DNA of 64,000 nt from Flammulina velutipes (taxonomy: Eukaryota > Basidiomycota > Agaricomycetes > Agaricales > Physalacriaceae), in assembly GCA_011800155.1 (NCBI GenBank), contig CM022374.1:1302001-1366000 (forward strand), written 5' to 3'. Under the pieces are notes generated by a model that saw only the letters and a list, made by a program, of their open reading frames with translations, searched no databases and was not told where the DNA came from. How positions within the stretch are numbered: the stretch's first letter is position 1; each line of letters starts with the position of its first letter. Made by a program: the position numbers and the translations under genes. Shown here piece by piece: positions 25,705-38,576 of the stretch.

Positions 25705-27789
25705 ATGCAGTCGAGGATCTTCAAGGCTCAGTCTGGGGCTGTGGACCCATCTTACCTGGTATTAAGAGGCATTCAGTGGAGGACATTCTGGGTCTGACTT
25801 TGGACGATCTCGGAAAACTGCCTATCGCCTCCTCTCTTTCACTTTTTGATCGTACTATATATCCTCTGGAAATTGACAATCGCTCAACCTATAGTGCCAT
25901 CGAAAGCAAGGCCTCTCTCAACATACCGGCGACCCTCCAAGTGCCGGGCGTAAAGATGGACTTTGATTGGATCGACGACTTGCTGTCAGGTTTTCTGGAT
26001 AGCCTTGACCCCAAGCCATCTGAGGAGAACGTGAATTGGGAAACGCTCAAGTCGCACATTCTGGTGATTTGTAGAAAATGTGCGCCATCTTCTTCACCGT
26101 ATCTCTCGATTCTAACGCAATACAGACGCATCACGTCCAGAGATTGGCGAAGGAGTAGTAGACAGATATTCCGAGGACTTCATTGTCCTCGCCAGTATCA
26201 TCCACGAATCTCATGATGCTGACGGACCTCGAATATCTTCGCGCGGTCAGTATCCGGTTCAATTATACAACGACCCACTTGTATACCCCGACACTGTATA
26301 CCTTCGGGCTTCATACAGTTTCGCTAGAGGAGAAAACAAAACTCTTCCAGCGATGTTGGCACACGCATTAGCACTCCAGAATGCTACTGGGAAATCAAGG
26401 AAGGAGATGGACAACGTGTCACTATCGGCCACGGCGATTCTGACACAGGTAGCATCCTATTCATATTTCATAATAGCTTGCTAACAGCTTTCAGGCGTAC
26501 GCATGTTCCATAGCAGCTTGCAGCTCTCGCGTCATTGTGATAGGACACCCAGCTCTATATCGCATCACGTACGTTTAATTGAACTATATATGCGTTTCCT
26601 CTTGGAGGTCGTCAAACCCTTCTGCCATTGCGGAGCGCCTCTCTGCTGCTCACAACGGAAAATGGACTGCCCCAATCGTCCAAGGTCGTTTTGTGGCCGA
26701 GACGCTAGCTCTGGCTTCATTCACCAAGGAACAGTTAGACAGTTTCTTGTCTTGTGGATTACCGACTCTCTGTCCAACATCGTACTGCTAGACCATAGCC
26801 CGGTTCATCCGTACGGCTCCAGCGCCTTACAACGACAACTCTGGTCTCGCATCTATCTCCAAGACTTTGAAGTGTCAGGAATTTTTCAAATACTTGCCGC
26901 AGTAAGACCACACAACCTTTCAAACATTCAAAGTCGTCTAATGCAATGTCTATAACAGTCGCTGTTGCAAAGATTCAGCAGAGTACCGGTCCTCCCGCTG
27001 CATGAAACCGTTTACATTTTGGGCAAAACTAAGTCCCTCGCACAAGTTAGCTTACCCAACCTGTCTGAACTTCAACGATCCTTAACTTGATGTCTACAGC
27101 TGCCAGTGTTTGGCAGATTCCCGATTCCCCCGCTGTATCAAGCCCTTCAAGGTTTGGGCAAACGAGTCCACTATCGCCAAGGTCGTCGAGGAAAGGGAGC
27201 TACATATTCTACAAGCCGTGTCAGGCATACCAGAACTCCAGGGCTTCATGCATGTGAAGTCCTCAATGAAGGAAGGTCGACTTATAGCCCTCATCGCGAA
27301 GCCAGGGAAACCTGTCAAAAAATCATTGTGGAAATCATCAGCTGTCTTGTATGTCTTGTCGTGGTTTATTCCGATTCCATCCTCACCTATCTTGTTACTA
27401 GAGATCCTCTGAAGGATATCTTACGAAAGCTACACGCGAAAAGCTGGCACCATCATGATATTCATCGCCATAACGTTATGCAGGACGAAGGGAGCATATA
27501 CCTCGTAGACTTTGGAAAGGCACAGCGGTCTGAAGCACGCCAATACGGCGCTGAGTGTCCGGAGCTTGCTTTTGTGTCGCTTCCCAAGTCCCAGGACGAT
27601 TCCGAGTATCTGGAACTCTTCTCAGTGCCACCACTTCCATATCAGTACGAGTCTCAGCATCAGGAGCGATCACCTGCCAGCGGTGTAGAATTTGGTTGCC
27701 TCTCCGCGGAATTACAGGGTATTGATAAACCCAACACGTCCCCACCTTCATTCAGTTCTCCCCCATTGTTTTCGCTCGACAGAGTTTAG
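25705..27789 (+). CDS. Protein-kinase-like gene with novel N-terminal part
   Basis: A multi-exon gene whose ends and first exons are uncertain; 25705 is the nearest plausible ATG. The C-terminal part reads as a small kinase fold: KVVEERELHILQAVSGIPELQG (helix C region), an intron at 27349-27401 that joins KSSAV to LDPLKDILRKLH, then the catalytic-loop-like HHDIHRHNVM and the metal-binding VDFGKAQ. The Asp of the catalytic loop and the DFG are present, but a glycine-rich loop is not obvious. The N-terminal third (ILGLTLDDLGKLPIASSLSL, LPAMLAHALALQNATG) has no family I know. It may be a fungus-specific kinase of the FunK1 or aminoglycoside-phosphotransferase type, or an inactive relative. Confidence 0.45.
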
Positions 27790-27963
27790 TTCCTACTATA
27801 TGCCTGACAAAAAGTCAACTTGCATTATGTAAAGTGGCGTGAAACCGAAGGCGGAAGACGTAGTAAAATACAAGAGGAACGACACAGTTTGGGTTGAGGA
27901 GGGCCTCCCATGCTAATCCCATGCTAACCAGTTAATTAATAGAGATTACTAGACTATATATCA

Positions 27964-30467
27964 TTATGCTGATAGGTCATTGCGTGCATCCTCCTTGGAG
28001 TTTTTGGAAAGTTCAGTAGGCTGGGACACAACATCCCCAGTCAAATCTTCGTGGTCTACGGCATTTTGAGTGTCACCGAGGTACCAATTTGGCATGAAGA
28101 AGGCGACAATGAGCGGGACGACGGCTACAACGGTAGCAATGATGATCATAGTGTGCATCACCTCTGAATATGCCCGGATGACGCCCTCACGTACGGGATC
28201 TCCACGAGGATACGTGAGAACAGTAGTGATTGAACCATAGAGCGCGTCTCGTTCGGCTTGAGGGAGCGGAACGTACTTGGCGAGCTTGCCAGGCATCGAA
28301 CCAGTCCATATGGCGCCAGCTGGAATTTTGGTCAAAACTCGACATATAAAGGCGTGTAATGGTAAGAAGACGTACCAATGCTGTTTCCGATGGCACCGCC
28401 GATTTCAGTAATCAGAAGGACTACGGCGGTGGCGGTAGCGACGTCAATGTGGGGGACACTAGCCTGGGATGCGACGGACGAAGTGACGGCGGCGATGCCA
28501 CCTCCCATGCTCTGGAGGATCTGGGTCCACACGATCTCGACATCAGATGAGTTGGCGCCACGAGAGTGAAGCATCATTCCGACACCGCTAATAGGGAATG
28601 AGAAATCTACCTGGTAGTATTCGGGGTCGACTTACGCAAGACGGATGGTAAGACCAATGATGAGCATCAGCTGTATGTGGTGATTATGTTAACGGAGAAA
28701 GGATGGTGGACCAAGATACTGACCTTGTAGCGATGGGTAAAGCGCATCAAAATTCCGGCTATGATTCCGAAGAACGTAAGGCCCACTGACTGTGTCAAGG
28801 TGAAGTAGGTGGCATTGGTAAGGGTCCTTGAGAGTTTGAACATGAGCATGTAGCTCTCCTCTCGTTAGAATCAACTTACCAGGGCTTCACCACCACAACG
28901 AAGGAGTACAGGTAGGCGTACGTCAAGTAGAAAGAAATCTACACATCGGGTTAGTCCCTTGGATGGACAGAATAAAAGCTAGACTCACAAAGTCAAAGAA
29001 CCCAATGATGCAAGCGCCCACGATACTTCGGTTCTTGAAGAATTTGAATGGAACGACGGGGTACTTCGTGAATTTGTATTCCCAAGGAACAATGAAAGGC
29101 AACAATACACATCCGACGACGACCATTGCGATCATCGAAGCTGCGTTCATAAGCTTTCAGTCAACTAAGCATGAGAATGGCACTTACGATTTTTCCATCC
29201 ATCTTTGGCTGTCCTTGCCAGCGTTAAAGGTAATAGAATCAAGGCCACACTCGTTCCTATGAGAATAAGACCAATGATATCGAGGCGGGCGAAGAAACGA
29301 AGGACCCGTTGATGGAATTTTAGCGTCTACCCGAATAGATAAGTTAACGACATGACAAAGCTCGTGGAACAATACGGACCTCCTTGGGTTTCTCGGGAAC
29401 GTACCCAAGCTTTTTAGCCTTCAGCTCAGCCCAGACGAGAGTGACAATGAGCGGTGAAAGGGCGGCAGGAATGAGAATGGCGAACATGCCATCTGTTAGA
29501 ATTAGCGGCGATAAAGCAAAATAAGAAAGCGACGTACATCCCCATCTCCATCCAGCACCGGCAACGACCTTTGAGCTGATGTTGCTTCCAATGAACCCGT
29601 TGATGAGGAAAGGCATCGAGGTGAGTCCCGAGGTAAGACCACGCCATTGAAGTGTGGTGATATCCGCAATAATGATAGAGGTCAACAGTTGAAGACCGGT
29701 GTAGCCACTATAAGCACAACGTCAGGTAAGGCAATCATATGAAGCAAGAGGAATGTACATTGCGTAGACTATAATTCCACCAGCGACTGCCTGAATGGAC
29801 TGAGCAGACGCTATCACGATATAGCCTGTGAGTTATGTGGTTAATGGAATTGTGAAGATGTCAAACAATGCTCCGCACCAACGACGTAAAACATCACTAA
29901 GAAGACGATCAGCACATTGCGCGGCTACGGGTACACATACGCACGGACTGCAGTGTATGCTACACCTCGTGATTGAGTGTCAGCAAGTTTGGCGATGGCG
30001 GGCTTCCCAACAGCGACTGGTCATCCATAAATACAAGAAAATTTGAGCGGCTTCAAAAAGTAAATACCAATGATAGCTTGCGCCACCTGCAACTCATCAG
30101 CATTTCAGTCGGGACCGGATGATGGCGGCTTACCTGAATGGTTGCTATAAGACTGTGGTTCTCAAACTCGCTGGCAGCCCACGCCAAGTACGCCCAAGTG
30201 GTCTGACTGTCCAGTGAGTAGATGTAGGACGCTAGACCAAGGCTATAGGAAAGCAAGCATTATAGTCTTTTATCTAAAAAGCTTAAAAGATACTCACCCG
30301 ATGAACAAGAACCATCTGGTGACTTTTCCAAACACCCTATGTGTGGCCTTGACTTTTGCCACACCAGCATGAGCCTCGAGATCGTCCCGCGGAAGAACAA
30401 CTTTGTGCAAAGATGGAACGACATGGCCATCTTCGCTGCCCGTCTTGGTGATATCGACCTTCGACAT
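27964..30467 (-). CDS. Siderophore-iron MFS transporter (SIT/ARN type)
   Basis: A multi-exon gene; the first three exons are 30298-30467, 30134-30242 and 30068-30086, and the last ends at 27964. It starts MSKVDITKTGSEDGHVVPS. Segments that separate siderophore carriers from other MFS families are YIYSLDSQTTWAYLAWAASE then FENHSLIATIQVAQAIIG, and near the end LTYPRGDPVREGVIRAYSEVM, before the last membrane helix and a charged tail. About fourteen hydrophobic segments are spread over the exons. The protein should import ferric siderophores by proton symport at the plasma membrane or in endosomes. The ligand cannot be told from sequence. No siderophore synthetase lies in the window. Confidence 0.85.
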
Positions 30468-31080
30468 GATGGGAAAGAACGATAAACAGCGCCTCTGCTT
30501 CCATCCTTTTAAAAGCGGTTGTGTTGCACATGCACGCTACAAAGTTGAACTATTTTCGATCATAAAATTGATTGATGGGTTCCTGTTATCTGATAAATGG
30601 GTCGAGATATCCGATTAGATCCACTTGGCAAGGGGCCGCCCACCAGGAACAGCGCTCTCCGTTGTTCTTTTAATTTTTCGAAGTTCCGCTTCGTATATAA
30701 GCGTATATACTGTCCACAAAGAACACCCACTGACGCCTATAAGTCTTGTTTTTTGGAACGAAAATTCCAACTGAAGGGTCGCTATCTTAGGGCACACCGC
30801 TTCTGGCGTCCTCCGAATAGGCACATTTTCTTTCGTGTGAAATCGTGAGTGCTGCACAGTGCAGGGCACTGCTCGTTTGCTCTAGGCTAGTGCCAGGGCC
30901 ACATGCCCATCTCAACACATCAAACGCCCGAAAATCTCCAGTCCGAAGTATCAGTTCAACGAAAGGATAAAAGTGATTCATTCAAGCTGTATCATTATAG
31001 ACGACCATTCTTTCAGCTTGCGCGCCGAGCGATTAGCTGTAGAACATGAAATTCAACTTCGTAGCGTATTCGCCACAATA
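30468..31080. other. Intergenic between transporter and F-box gene
   Basis: The promoter of the transporter gene and the 3' flank of the F-box gene. No iron-type GATA cluster is obvious to the eye. Confidence 0.35.
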
Positions 31081-32265
31081 TTATCGCACCTTGAATCTCC
31101 GAAACGCCCCCTCTCCGTATTCCAAACTTCGTTGGCTTTGTCCCTCTTCCCGTATGATACGTAGATTGTTCGTTCGTGGAAACGCCTTCCTCAGCTCCGT
31201 CTCGTAGCTTTGATGATAGTCATCTGTCATCAACACGATGACAACTTTTCCGAAATGGACATCATCCAATGCTTTCTGTAAGCCAATCCACCCCCTTTGT
31301 CCTAAGAATATTTTGGGAATATGCAAGGCGATTTCCTCCAACAGTGGGCTGGACAAAGATGCAACCACATGTCCCATGAAAGAGGTTCCCTCCATGCCAT
31401 CGACTCGACAAGAGAACTTTTTCAGCATCGGGAAAGAGGATCCGAACGTCGCTGATTACAAAGTCAGGTTTAAATTTACAAAAACAGGACATCGAAACTC
31501 GAACGTACTGTAGACACTGCGTGGATGACACTGTACACCCAAGTGTAAATCCTCCAGAGTGCTAGCACTCAGTTGAGTGAAGAGCAATACACCAGGGAGG
31601 CTCGTCTCGTCAACGTTACTGGCATGGAATGTAGTGAGTGTTGGCATGACCTCATGCGCCAAAAGCCATGCCATTATCCGCTTCATCGCATTCGAAGGAA
31701 GGTCTAGCTTGAGCGCACGGATGTTGGAAGGGAGTTTCGACGTGCTCTCTACAGGATATGAACCGTAGTATGACCCACTTAGATTCAAGGAGATGAGGCC
31801 TTCGAAGGTACAACACGTTTGAATGTCCTTCACTAAGGTCCTTCGGGATGCAATGAGCGTGTGTATGGTGCATTCGGTGAGATCACTGAAGGTCTCTGTT
31901 AGAGCTGCACGCGTATCCCGACCCAATTCGACGCCATAAAGATATAAGGCGAGAGCCGAAACTGTCGAGCCGGGTGTGACGTCTGAGCAGAATTGGCTGA
32001 TCCATGCGTCATTCTCCGCCACATGGAATCGAATGGTCTTGACTGCACTGGCAAACGAAAGAAGAAAAGTTTGAACGGCGCGAAAGTTGGTAGCGGAGAC
32101 GTCGATGGTGGCAAAGAGGTGGCAACGGGCGACGACTAGCCATTCCTTGGATACGAGGCTGCACGCAGCGAGGGTGGACGTGTCTCCTCTATGCTCCTTG
32201 ATAATTGCGTCTATTATTTCTTGAGGTAGATTTTCCACTATTTGAGAAGAGCTGCGAATTGGCAT
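31081..32265 (-). CDS. F-box protein
   Basis: Two exons (31509-32265 and 31081-31451) give 375 residues. The N terminus IVENLPQEIIDAIIKEH then AACSLVSKEWLVVARCHLF is a clear F-box. The rest has degenerate leucine-rich elements (ISLNLSGSYYGSYP, IRALKLDLPSNAMKRIMAWL) and ends GEGAFRRFKVR. This pattern is common among agaricomycete F-box proteins. The likely role is an SCF ubiquitin ligase adaptor; the target is unknown. Confidence 0.75.
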
Positions 32266-33169
32266 GGTAGATATTCAGGAGGACCGACATTCGCAATCTC
32301 CAAGTACGAGCGAAGTGACGAATGAGAGTGTGAATGCAAGCTGGGGGACACGTGTTGATCGAGAGTTAATAAGTAAAACGGGAGGAGCTAGAGCTGCGAG
32401 GGGATCCAGAGTGGTCACTGTTGATGTTTAATCGCCTTCGTTGGTCACCAGGCTTGCGGCATAAGATAAGGACTGCCGTAATCACGGCTAGCCTGATGCT
32501 GACGTGCTCAACATATAGTTGTGTGCAATTCGGCGTCCAAAAAGTATCAACATGAAGGGCAGAGCAAAGCAACGTCTGGCTCGTTGAAATTCAAAACGCA
32601 ACCGCGATCACGTGCGGCCATTGATTCAGCCTGAGCCGCGAGCGAACGTAGCGAGCCGGCAACGCGATGGAACGCGCGAACTGAGATGATAGTTATTCAC
32701 ACGGGGATCATATACGATAATCTAAGCTTTGGATTCCGACGGGTCATCTCCACCCCAACGTGTGTCCCGTTTGACATTATCTCGCACCTCATGGTGCTCA
32801 ACACCAATATTAATGACGACTTCCTAATAGTAAGATGAACAATTTATTCAGTATCCCACCAGCTTAGATCGTGCAAGATAAACACCTCTGCAGCCCTTCC
32901 CGCCTTGAATCTCGGCTAGAAGCACATAAATTCTCTAGTTGCCGCGCACGTAAAACATACAAGAACTTACAGAAAATTGAGTACTTGTGGAGTTCAGCTG
33001 AATATCGGCCGTATTACTGCCTGAGGAATGAAAACCTTCCTGATTGCAGAACGAGAGTTTAATGAGGATAATACAGTGTTGGCATACAGTTTCGGCAAGA
33101 TGAACGTTAGGGCTATTGGATCACGAAATATAAGTCCACCATCCTACGAGAGGCTTGAGCAACGAGATC
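32266..33169. other. Intergenic, no supported gene
   Basis: About 900 nt. Short frames only, without recognisable domains. Confidence 0.4.
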
Positions 33170-34373
33170 TCACCGATATGATAAGGAGTGGCCTGAACAT
33201 GAAGTGTCAATATTAGTGGTATGCTGGTCGACAGCGATGGAGCAACGCACTACAGCAGAGTAGATGATAAAGTCGAGGATTGCAGCAAATGCGGTGAGAA
33301 GTCCATTCTGGATCGTTACTAGTAATGACAGACATGTGAGGACGAGAACAAGAGGAGCATCGGACTACTTACAACGAATAATTTTGTCAAGGATCCGGTC
33401 ACTCTGTTGGAAGCGACCTTTGTGCTTTCTCAAGTAGTATGTCAGAGTGATGGTAATGATGAGGTCTGCGATCGCGGCTGGTAGAAGCCAAAACGTGGTG
33501 ACTAGCTGTACATTATTCGCCAGCTCTGCTAGCGTAGAGAGAGTGCGAGCAGCGTGGGTTCCGGCGATACCGCCACCTAGTAGGAAAATGTTGATAAACA
33601 TCTTCTGAAGATATACTGCGTGACTTACCCAGAGCCATCAATGAAAAGACCATTATCGTTGCGCTGATCCACCAAGTTTTGGAGATGACATGGATACACC
33701 ACGCATAAAATGCCTTGGGAACTAAGTTAGTCACCACGAAATCGAGAATCGAATGTCTAAAGCTCGTACATGGACCATAGGACCTACGACCCCCCCTAGG
33801 ATAGGGTCACTCGCCAGTGCTAAATGGTGTAAATAAGACGACCGCGGTGGAGATTGAAAAACAGACCCCAGTGAATTAAACCATAAGGTATCGGATCTCC
33901 CCAGTTGACGATGAACAGATCGTAGATCCTGTAATAATATCAAAATCCGAACACACAGGACCGACAGAAGGTTGACATACCAGTACATGAGGAAGAAAGA
34001 GCTCAGAAAATCGGCCACGAACAGGCAAAAAACGTACAGCTTGATCCATTTTGAATCCCTGAACGAGGTAGTTAGAAATGATTGTAGTGCAAAAGAGAGG
34101 AGATCACTTGCTCCGGAAATGAGCAGTAATAGTTCCATGTCTAATGGAAGTGGTCAAATTTCTCCCGCACCGTTGCGCATACGGTTGCGGACCTGCACGA
34201 TGACAATGCCCATGAGGATCAATAAGACCCAAAAACCTAATAGTGTATCTGTTCAGTCGCGACAGTTCTAGAGGCTAGACTTCCTAATTTATCATACCTA
34301 TCATAAGAATCCCCCATGGCTGAGGTAGACCGACCATTGGTGGAACCGCAGAGGATGTGTCATTGGACGACAT
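33170..34373 (-). CDS. DUF6534 multi-pass membrane protein
   Basis: Nine in-phase exons (34298-34373, 34193-34236, 34112-34140, 33981-34058, 33843-33928, 33770-33819, 33629-33713, 33373-33576, 33170-33318) give 266 residues. The order of segments matches the agaricomycete DUF6534 family: FPEDSKWIKLYVFCLFVAD, DLFIVNWGDP, ALASDPILGGVVGPMVHAFY, AWCIHVISKTWW, FWLLPAAIADLIITITLTYYL then RKHKGRFQQSDRILDKIIRL and NGLLTAFAAILDF. About seven hydrophobic helices. The function of the family is unknown. The third exon ends at a GC donor (GCAAGT at 34111-34106). The C terminus is shorter than usual, so the last exon may be mis-modelled or truncated. Confidence 0.7.
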
Positions 34374-35921
34374 CACGAAAAGATTGAGAATTATTGGGTT
34401 GGAGAACACTCCGTACAGACGGAGCTATACCTTATACCTAAAGTAAGAGCGAGACCAGAACACGGCATTTGTGTGATCGCGTGGCGTATCATGATGGAGA
34501 ACGAACACCACGGAGAAATATTTGCTGTTGATTTTGACACTGAATTTGGTGTTCGCTCGGCGCTATCGAAGGCCCCTCAAATTCACCGGTGTTAATCCAA
34601 TCTACAGTGTCCCCTCTCAACAAAGGCGAAGTATATTGCTGTCCGAAATCAGCTTCGCCATCTAATAGAACAGATTTGTAGAATTCCTTACTTGAAAAAC
34701 TTCTCGGCCTCCAATGTATCAGTGACGCTTTAGCTGTGCCTTGAGAAACAAAGAACTCGATATGCCCATTTTGATCGTTTTGCTGAGAAGCGCGCAGATC
34801 ATGTCAACTCATCGCATCGGGATGTCGTACAATGCCATTTCCATTGAGTTAACCAGCTGAAATTTCCGCACATAAGTCGAGGTGGACAGGAGAATATCAA
34901 AAATCTCACCACCAGGTCCAAATAGCATTTTGAAGAGACACACCCTTGGATAGTCAGTAGTAGTAGTTTGATCCCAGCATCTGTGCAGGAAGGCAGCGGG
35001 GTCACCGCTTGTCGGCCCGCTGTTGGTGCAACAGGTTGAATTAAAAAGACTAGCATCACCAGACTCGGAGAGGCTGGTACACACGAGATGTAATCCACTC
35101 AGACGACAGGTTCCTCAGTATTAATGTCAATATGACCTTGGCGTAAGTTGAGTTGTAACTTAACACTCGCCATACGTAGACATCCTAGAAAGATAGTACG
35201 GGACAATTGTTGCCTGTCGAGACCAAACAACGGGGGGGAAATGATTCGCATATCCGAATCGCAATATCGAACATGGTGGCGTGTCGACAAAATCCGAGTG
35301 TGGCACGTGGGAATGTTTGTGTACTCCGGCACGTTCCGGAACTTCTACAGCTTGAACCACCAAAGAACACTACTCACTAAAATCGACCTACCGGGATATT
35401 TTCTTCCTAGCATAAATATCATATCAAGATGGACATCTCGATCCAATTGGGGCAAACGTAGTCTTCGTCGCTTTGATTGTGATACCGCTACGATCACAAG
35501 AAGTCTGGCTGTCTGATTGGTTCCATAGCTTACTATTGGCTGCTGCCGCCGGGTAAGCGTGATTAACGTATGTTAGAGAAGGCTAGAGTCTCGCATTTCT
35601 GGGCCGCATAACGGGTTCTAGATTGATTCATTCAACCGACCGGACAACAAGTCTCCTGTATTCATATCCACAATGTCTAGGTGACCTGGAGGGCTAGAAC
35701 TTCCTTTGTGTAACGTTGTCCTCACGTTAAGTACAAGATGCATGGCCTTCTTGGACACATCAAGAAGCTCGCTTGTACCTTCCCTTCCCGTCCCGCAGTT
35801 TTAGTTCCCCGACGCTTTAGAACAGTCTGATACCGGAAGTTTTGCCCCGCTCGAGTTCATATATCAAGCCCATGATCTTGCTGCCCTCAAGTCATTCCTC
35901 TCTAATCTTGCGAAACATACT
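34374..35921. other. Intergenic, possible gene remnant
   Basis: About 1.5 kb. A minus-strand frame at 34809-35084 ends KMLFGPGGEIFDILLSTSTY and looks somewhat coding, but it has no supported partner exons or family. The right end is the promoter of the GMC gene. Confidence 0.3.
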
Positions 35922-38389
35922 ATGCCATCTCAGGACACGTTCGATTATCTCATCCTTGGCTCTGGCTCAGCTGGTTCGGTCATCGCGACTCGTCTAGCTG
36001 AAGACCCAAATGTCTCCGTCTGCGTCCTCGAGGCTGGAGAAGACCTCACAACCCAACCTAACTTTTTGATTCCCGGTACCCCCCAGCCCTCTATCCGTCG
36101 GCGCATGCTGACTTCGTGTTTTAGGGCTCGGTGCCGCGATCCTCAGCGGTCCCAGCGATGCAGACTGGAATATACACACTGTCCCTCAAGATCACGCAAA
36201 GAACAGATCTATCTGGTTGCCACGGTAAGCGCGTTTATTCCTTCTAAATGAATGTCCAGTCATAATTGTGTTTCCCAGAGGTAAAACCGTAGGAGGGAGT
36301 GGTACGGTATGTGCCTCAATCATCACTGCATCATGGCATAGTGCTCTTATCTAACAATATCCATTATCATAGATAAACCTTGCAGTGCTGGGCAAGTAAG
36401 TCTTCCTTTATCGTTGCTAAATGGTACTGGCTGAAGACATTTGTAAAGAGGCCATGCCGAGGAATACGATTGTGAGCGCTGTGCTCTACAACTTCTTTCT
36501 AGCCATTGATTTCCTGCATCAGCTTGGGAATCCATGGGCGCTACTGGTTGGAATTGGAAGTCCCTCGTCCCGTATTTCAAGAAGGTCTCGTGAAATCGCC
36601 CTTAACATCAACGTAAAATTAACCGGACACTCCAGATCGAGACATTCACCATCGGCGAAGAAGACTCTATCGAACAGGGGATGAAGTTCGACCCGGCGAT
36701 CCATGGCTCATCTGGTCCTGTTCAACGTACGCTGCCCAAATGGAAGAGCAACGTGACAAAACCGATAGGCGACGCACTAGAGTCAGTTGGCGTGAAGCGT
36801 AACCCCTACTCCGTGAGTAATGAAACATAGTGCAATTCATCATCAACTGAGGCATCCTCATAGTACGACGGTGACACACTTGGTTTCTATCCGATCCAAC
36901 TTTCTGTTCATCCCGAACATGTTGTTCGTAGCTCATCTGCCAATGTACGCATTCGTATCGGTTACTACTCACTCTTCGTTAACCAAGATATCAGTCTTAC
37001 CTCACTCCGAGCAAAGAAAAGGAGAACCTAACTCTGTTGTGTGGCGCACACGTTACCCGGGTATTGTTTGACAGGGATGAGGCTGAAGAGCTTGTCGCTA
37101 CAGGCGTTGAATACTCCAAGGATGGAGTATTGAAAACCATCAAGGCAAATAAAGAGGTGATAATCTCTTGCGGTAAGTATCCTCTTCCTCAGAATTTCGT
37201 CAGCATCTCAGTGAATAACAGGGGCATACAAGACACCTCAACTCTTGGAGCTCTCTGGTATCGGCGACAAGAACATCCTGGAAGCTTTCGATGTCCCAGT
37301 CCTTCTTGATCTTCCTGGTGTCGGAAACAACCTTCAGGATCACTATACCTCGTCTTACATTGTCGAAATCGATTCCAAATACGAATCGTTGGATATGCTT
37401 CTAGATCCCGCTCAAGCTGGACAAGAATTCATGCTCTAGTAAGTTCATTGGTCAACTCTCTATTCTATTATCAAGAACCTACCTGTCAAATAGCCAAGAG
37501 AGTAAACAAGGTCGTTTAGCCTCGGGTGGCCCCGCGCAGTATGCCTTCGTGAGCCACCAGACCTTCATGCCAGACAACGTTGCCGAGAGTGTTCATTCGT
37601 CCGCGGCTGACATCACCAACTTGTCCTCCAACCCGACGTTGGCAACCCAGACATCATTTCTACAGTCCCCCAAGATTCCTGATATCGAGTAAGAGCTCCA
37701 GTCATACTCTTATAGACTCAAACGCTCATTCGCCAACTAGACTGGCCCACTTTGCCGGATTCCTCCCCATAGGGAACATCAAGCCCACCCCAGGAAAGAA
37801 CTACACTTCATTCCTACTTGCTTTGACGCATCCCTACTCTCGTGGTTCCGCGCACATCAAGTCATCCGATCCCTTTGACCAGCCCAAGATCGATCCGCGT
37901 ATCTTCGAACACCAAGTGGACGTAGACATCCTTGTCGAAGGCCTCAAGTTCACACGCAAAATTTTCACCGCTGACGCTCTCAAAGATGTCGTCAAAGAAG
38001 AGATCATTCCCGGACCCGCATTGAAGAGCGACGTAGAGCTAGAAGAGTTCGTCAGGAGCACGGGCCAGACGGTATATCACCCTGTCGGGACAGCCGCAAT
38101 GCTGCCTAGGAAAGATGGTGGTGTGGTGAACCCCGAGCTCAAGGTGTATGGAACCAAGAATCTGCGTGTGGTAAGGAGTCTTGTTTCTGGTCAGTTTTGC
38201 ATAATAAGCGTGTGCTTTTTTGCAAGGTCGACGCTTCCATCATCCCGGTGCACCTCTCCGCACACCCTAACGCCACGGTTTATGTTATTGCAGAGAAGGT
38301 TTGCTATTCACGAGCTTTGCATTGGCATTGCGCTGACGATTTCATAGGCTGCGGACATGATCAAGGCTGCCGCTCAAGTGAGTCGTTAG
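35922..38389 (+). CDS. Intracellular GMC oxidoreductase
   Basis: A multi-exon gene, about 600 residues, that reads through in phase. It begins [20 protein letters not shown] directly at the FAD-binding beta-alpha-beta motif ([16 protein letters not shown], then VLEAGED), with no signal peptide, unlike secreted aryl-alcohol oxidases. GMC signature 1 is [16 protein letters not shown]. Signature 2 is the region around [14 protein letters not shown]. The active-site end is [17 protein letters not shown] and [27 protein letters not shown], with both catalytic His regions. Substrate is unknown; candidates are a primary or aryl alcohol. One intron (about 36451-36501) uses a distal acceptor, giving [16 protein letters not shown]. 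Confidence 0.85.
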
Positions 38390-38576
38390 TAGGTAGTAGC
38401 AATGGTCACCAAAGCGAAAAGATATTTCTTACATTCACAACATCGAGAGTTTGAACATGATCCAGGTAGCAGCAGGTACGTAAGTAATACGAGTAGATAG
38501 ATTCTAGATATGAGATACAGTAACTTACAGCGAACAATGCAATATACAAAGCAACAGAAAACAGACACTCCATCAG

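Noticed and set aside
34809..35084. A minus-strand frame with coding-like composition
   Set aside because: No family, no partner exons and no promoter. It is kept only as a possible remnant in the intergenic note.
35922..38389. Idea that the GMC gene is a frameshifted pseudogene near 36500
   Set aside because: Using the distal acceptor after CATCAG (near 36501) restores the frame and gives the conserved [13 protein letters not shown], so the gene appears intact.
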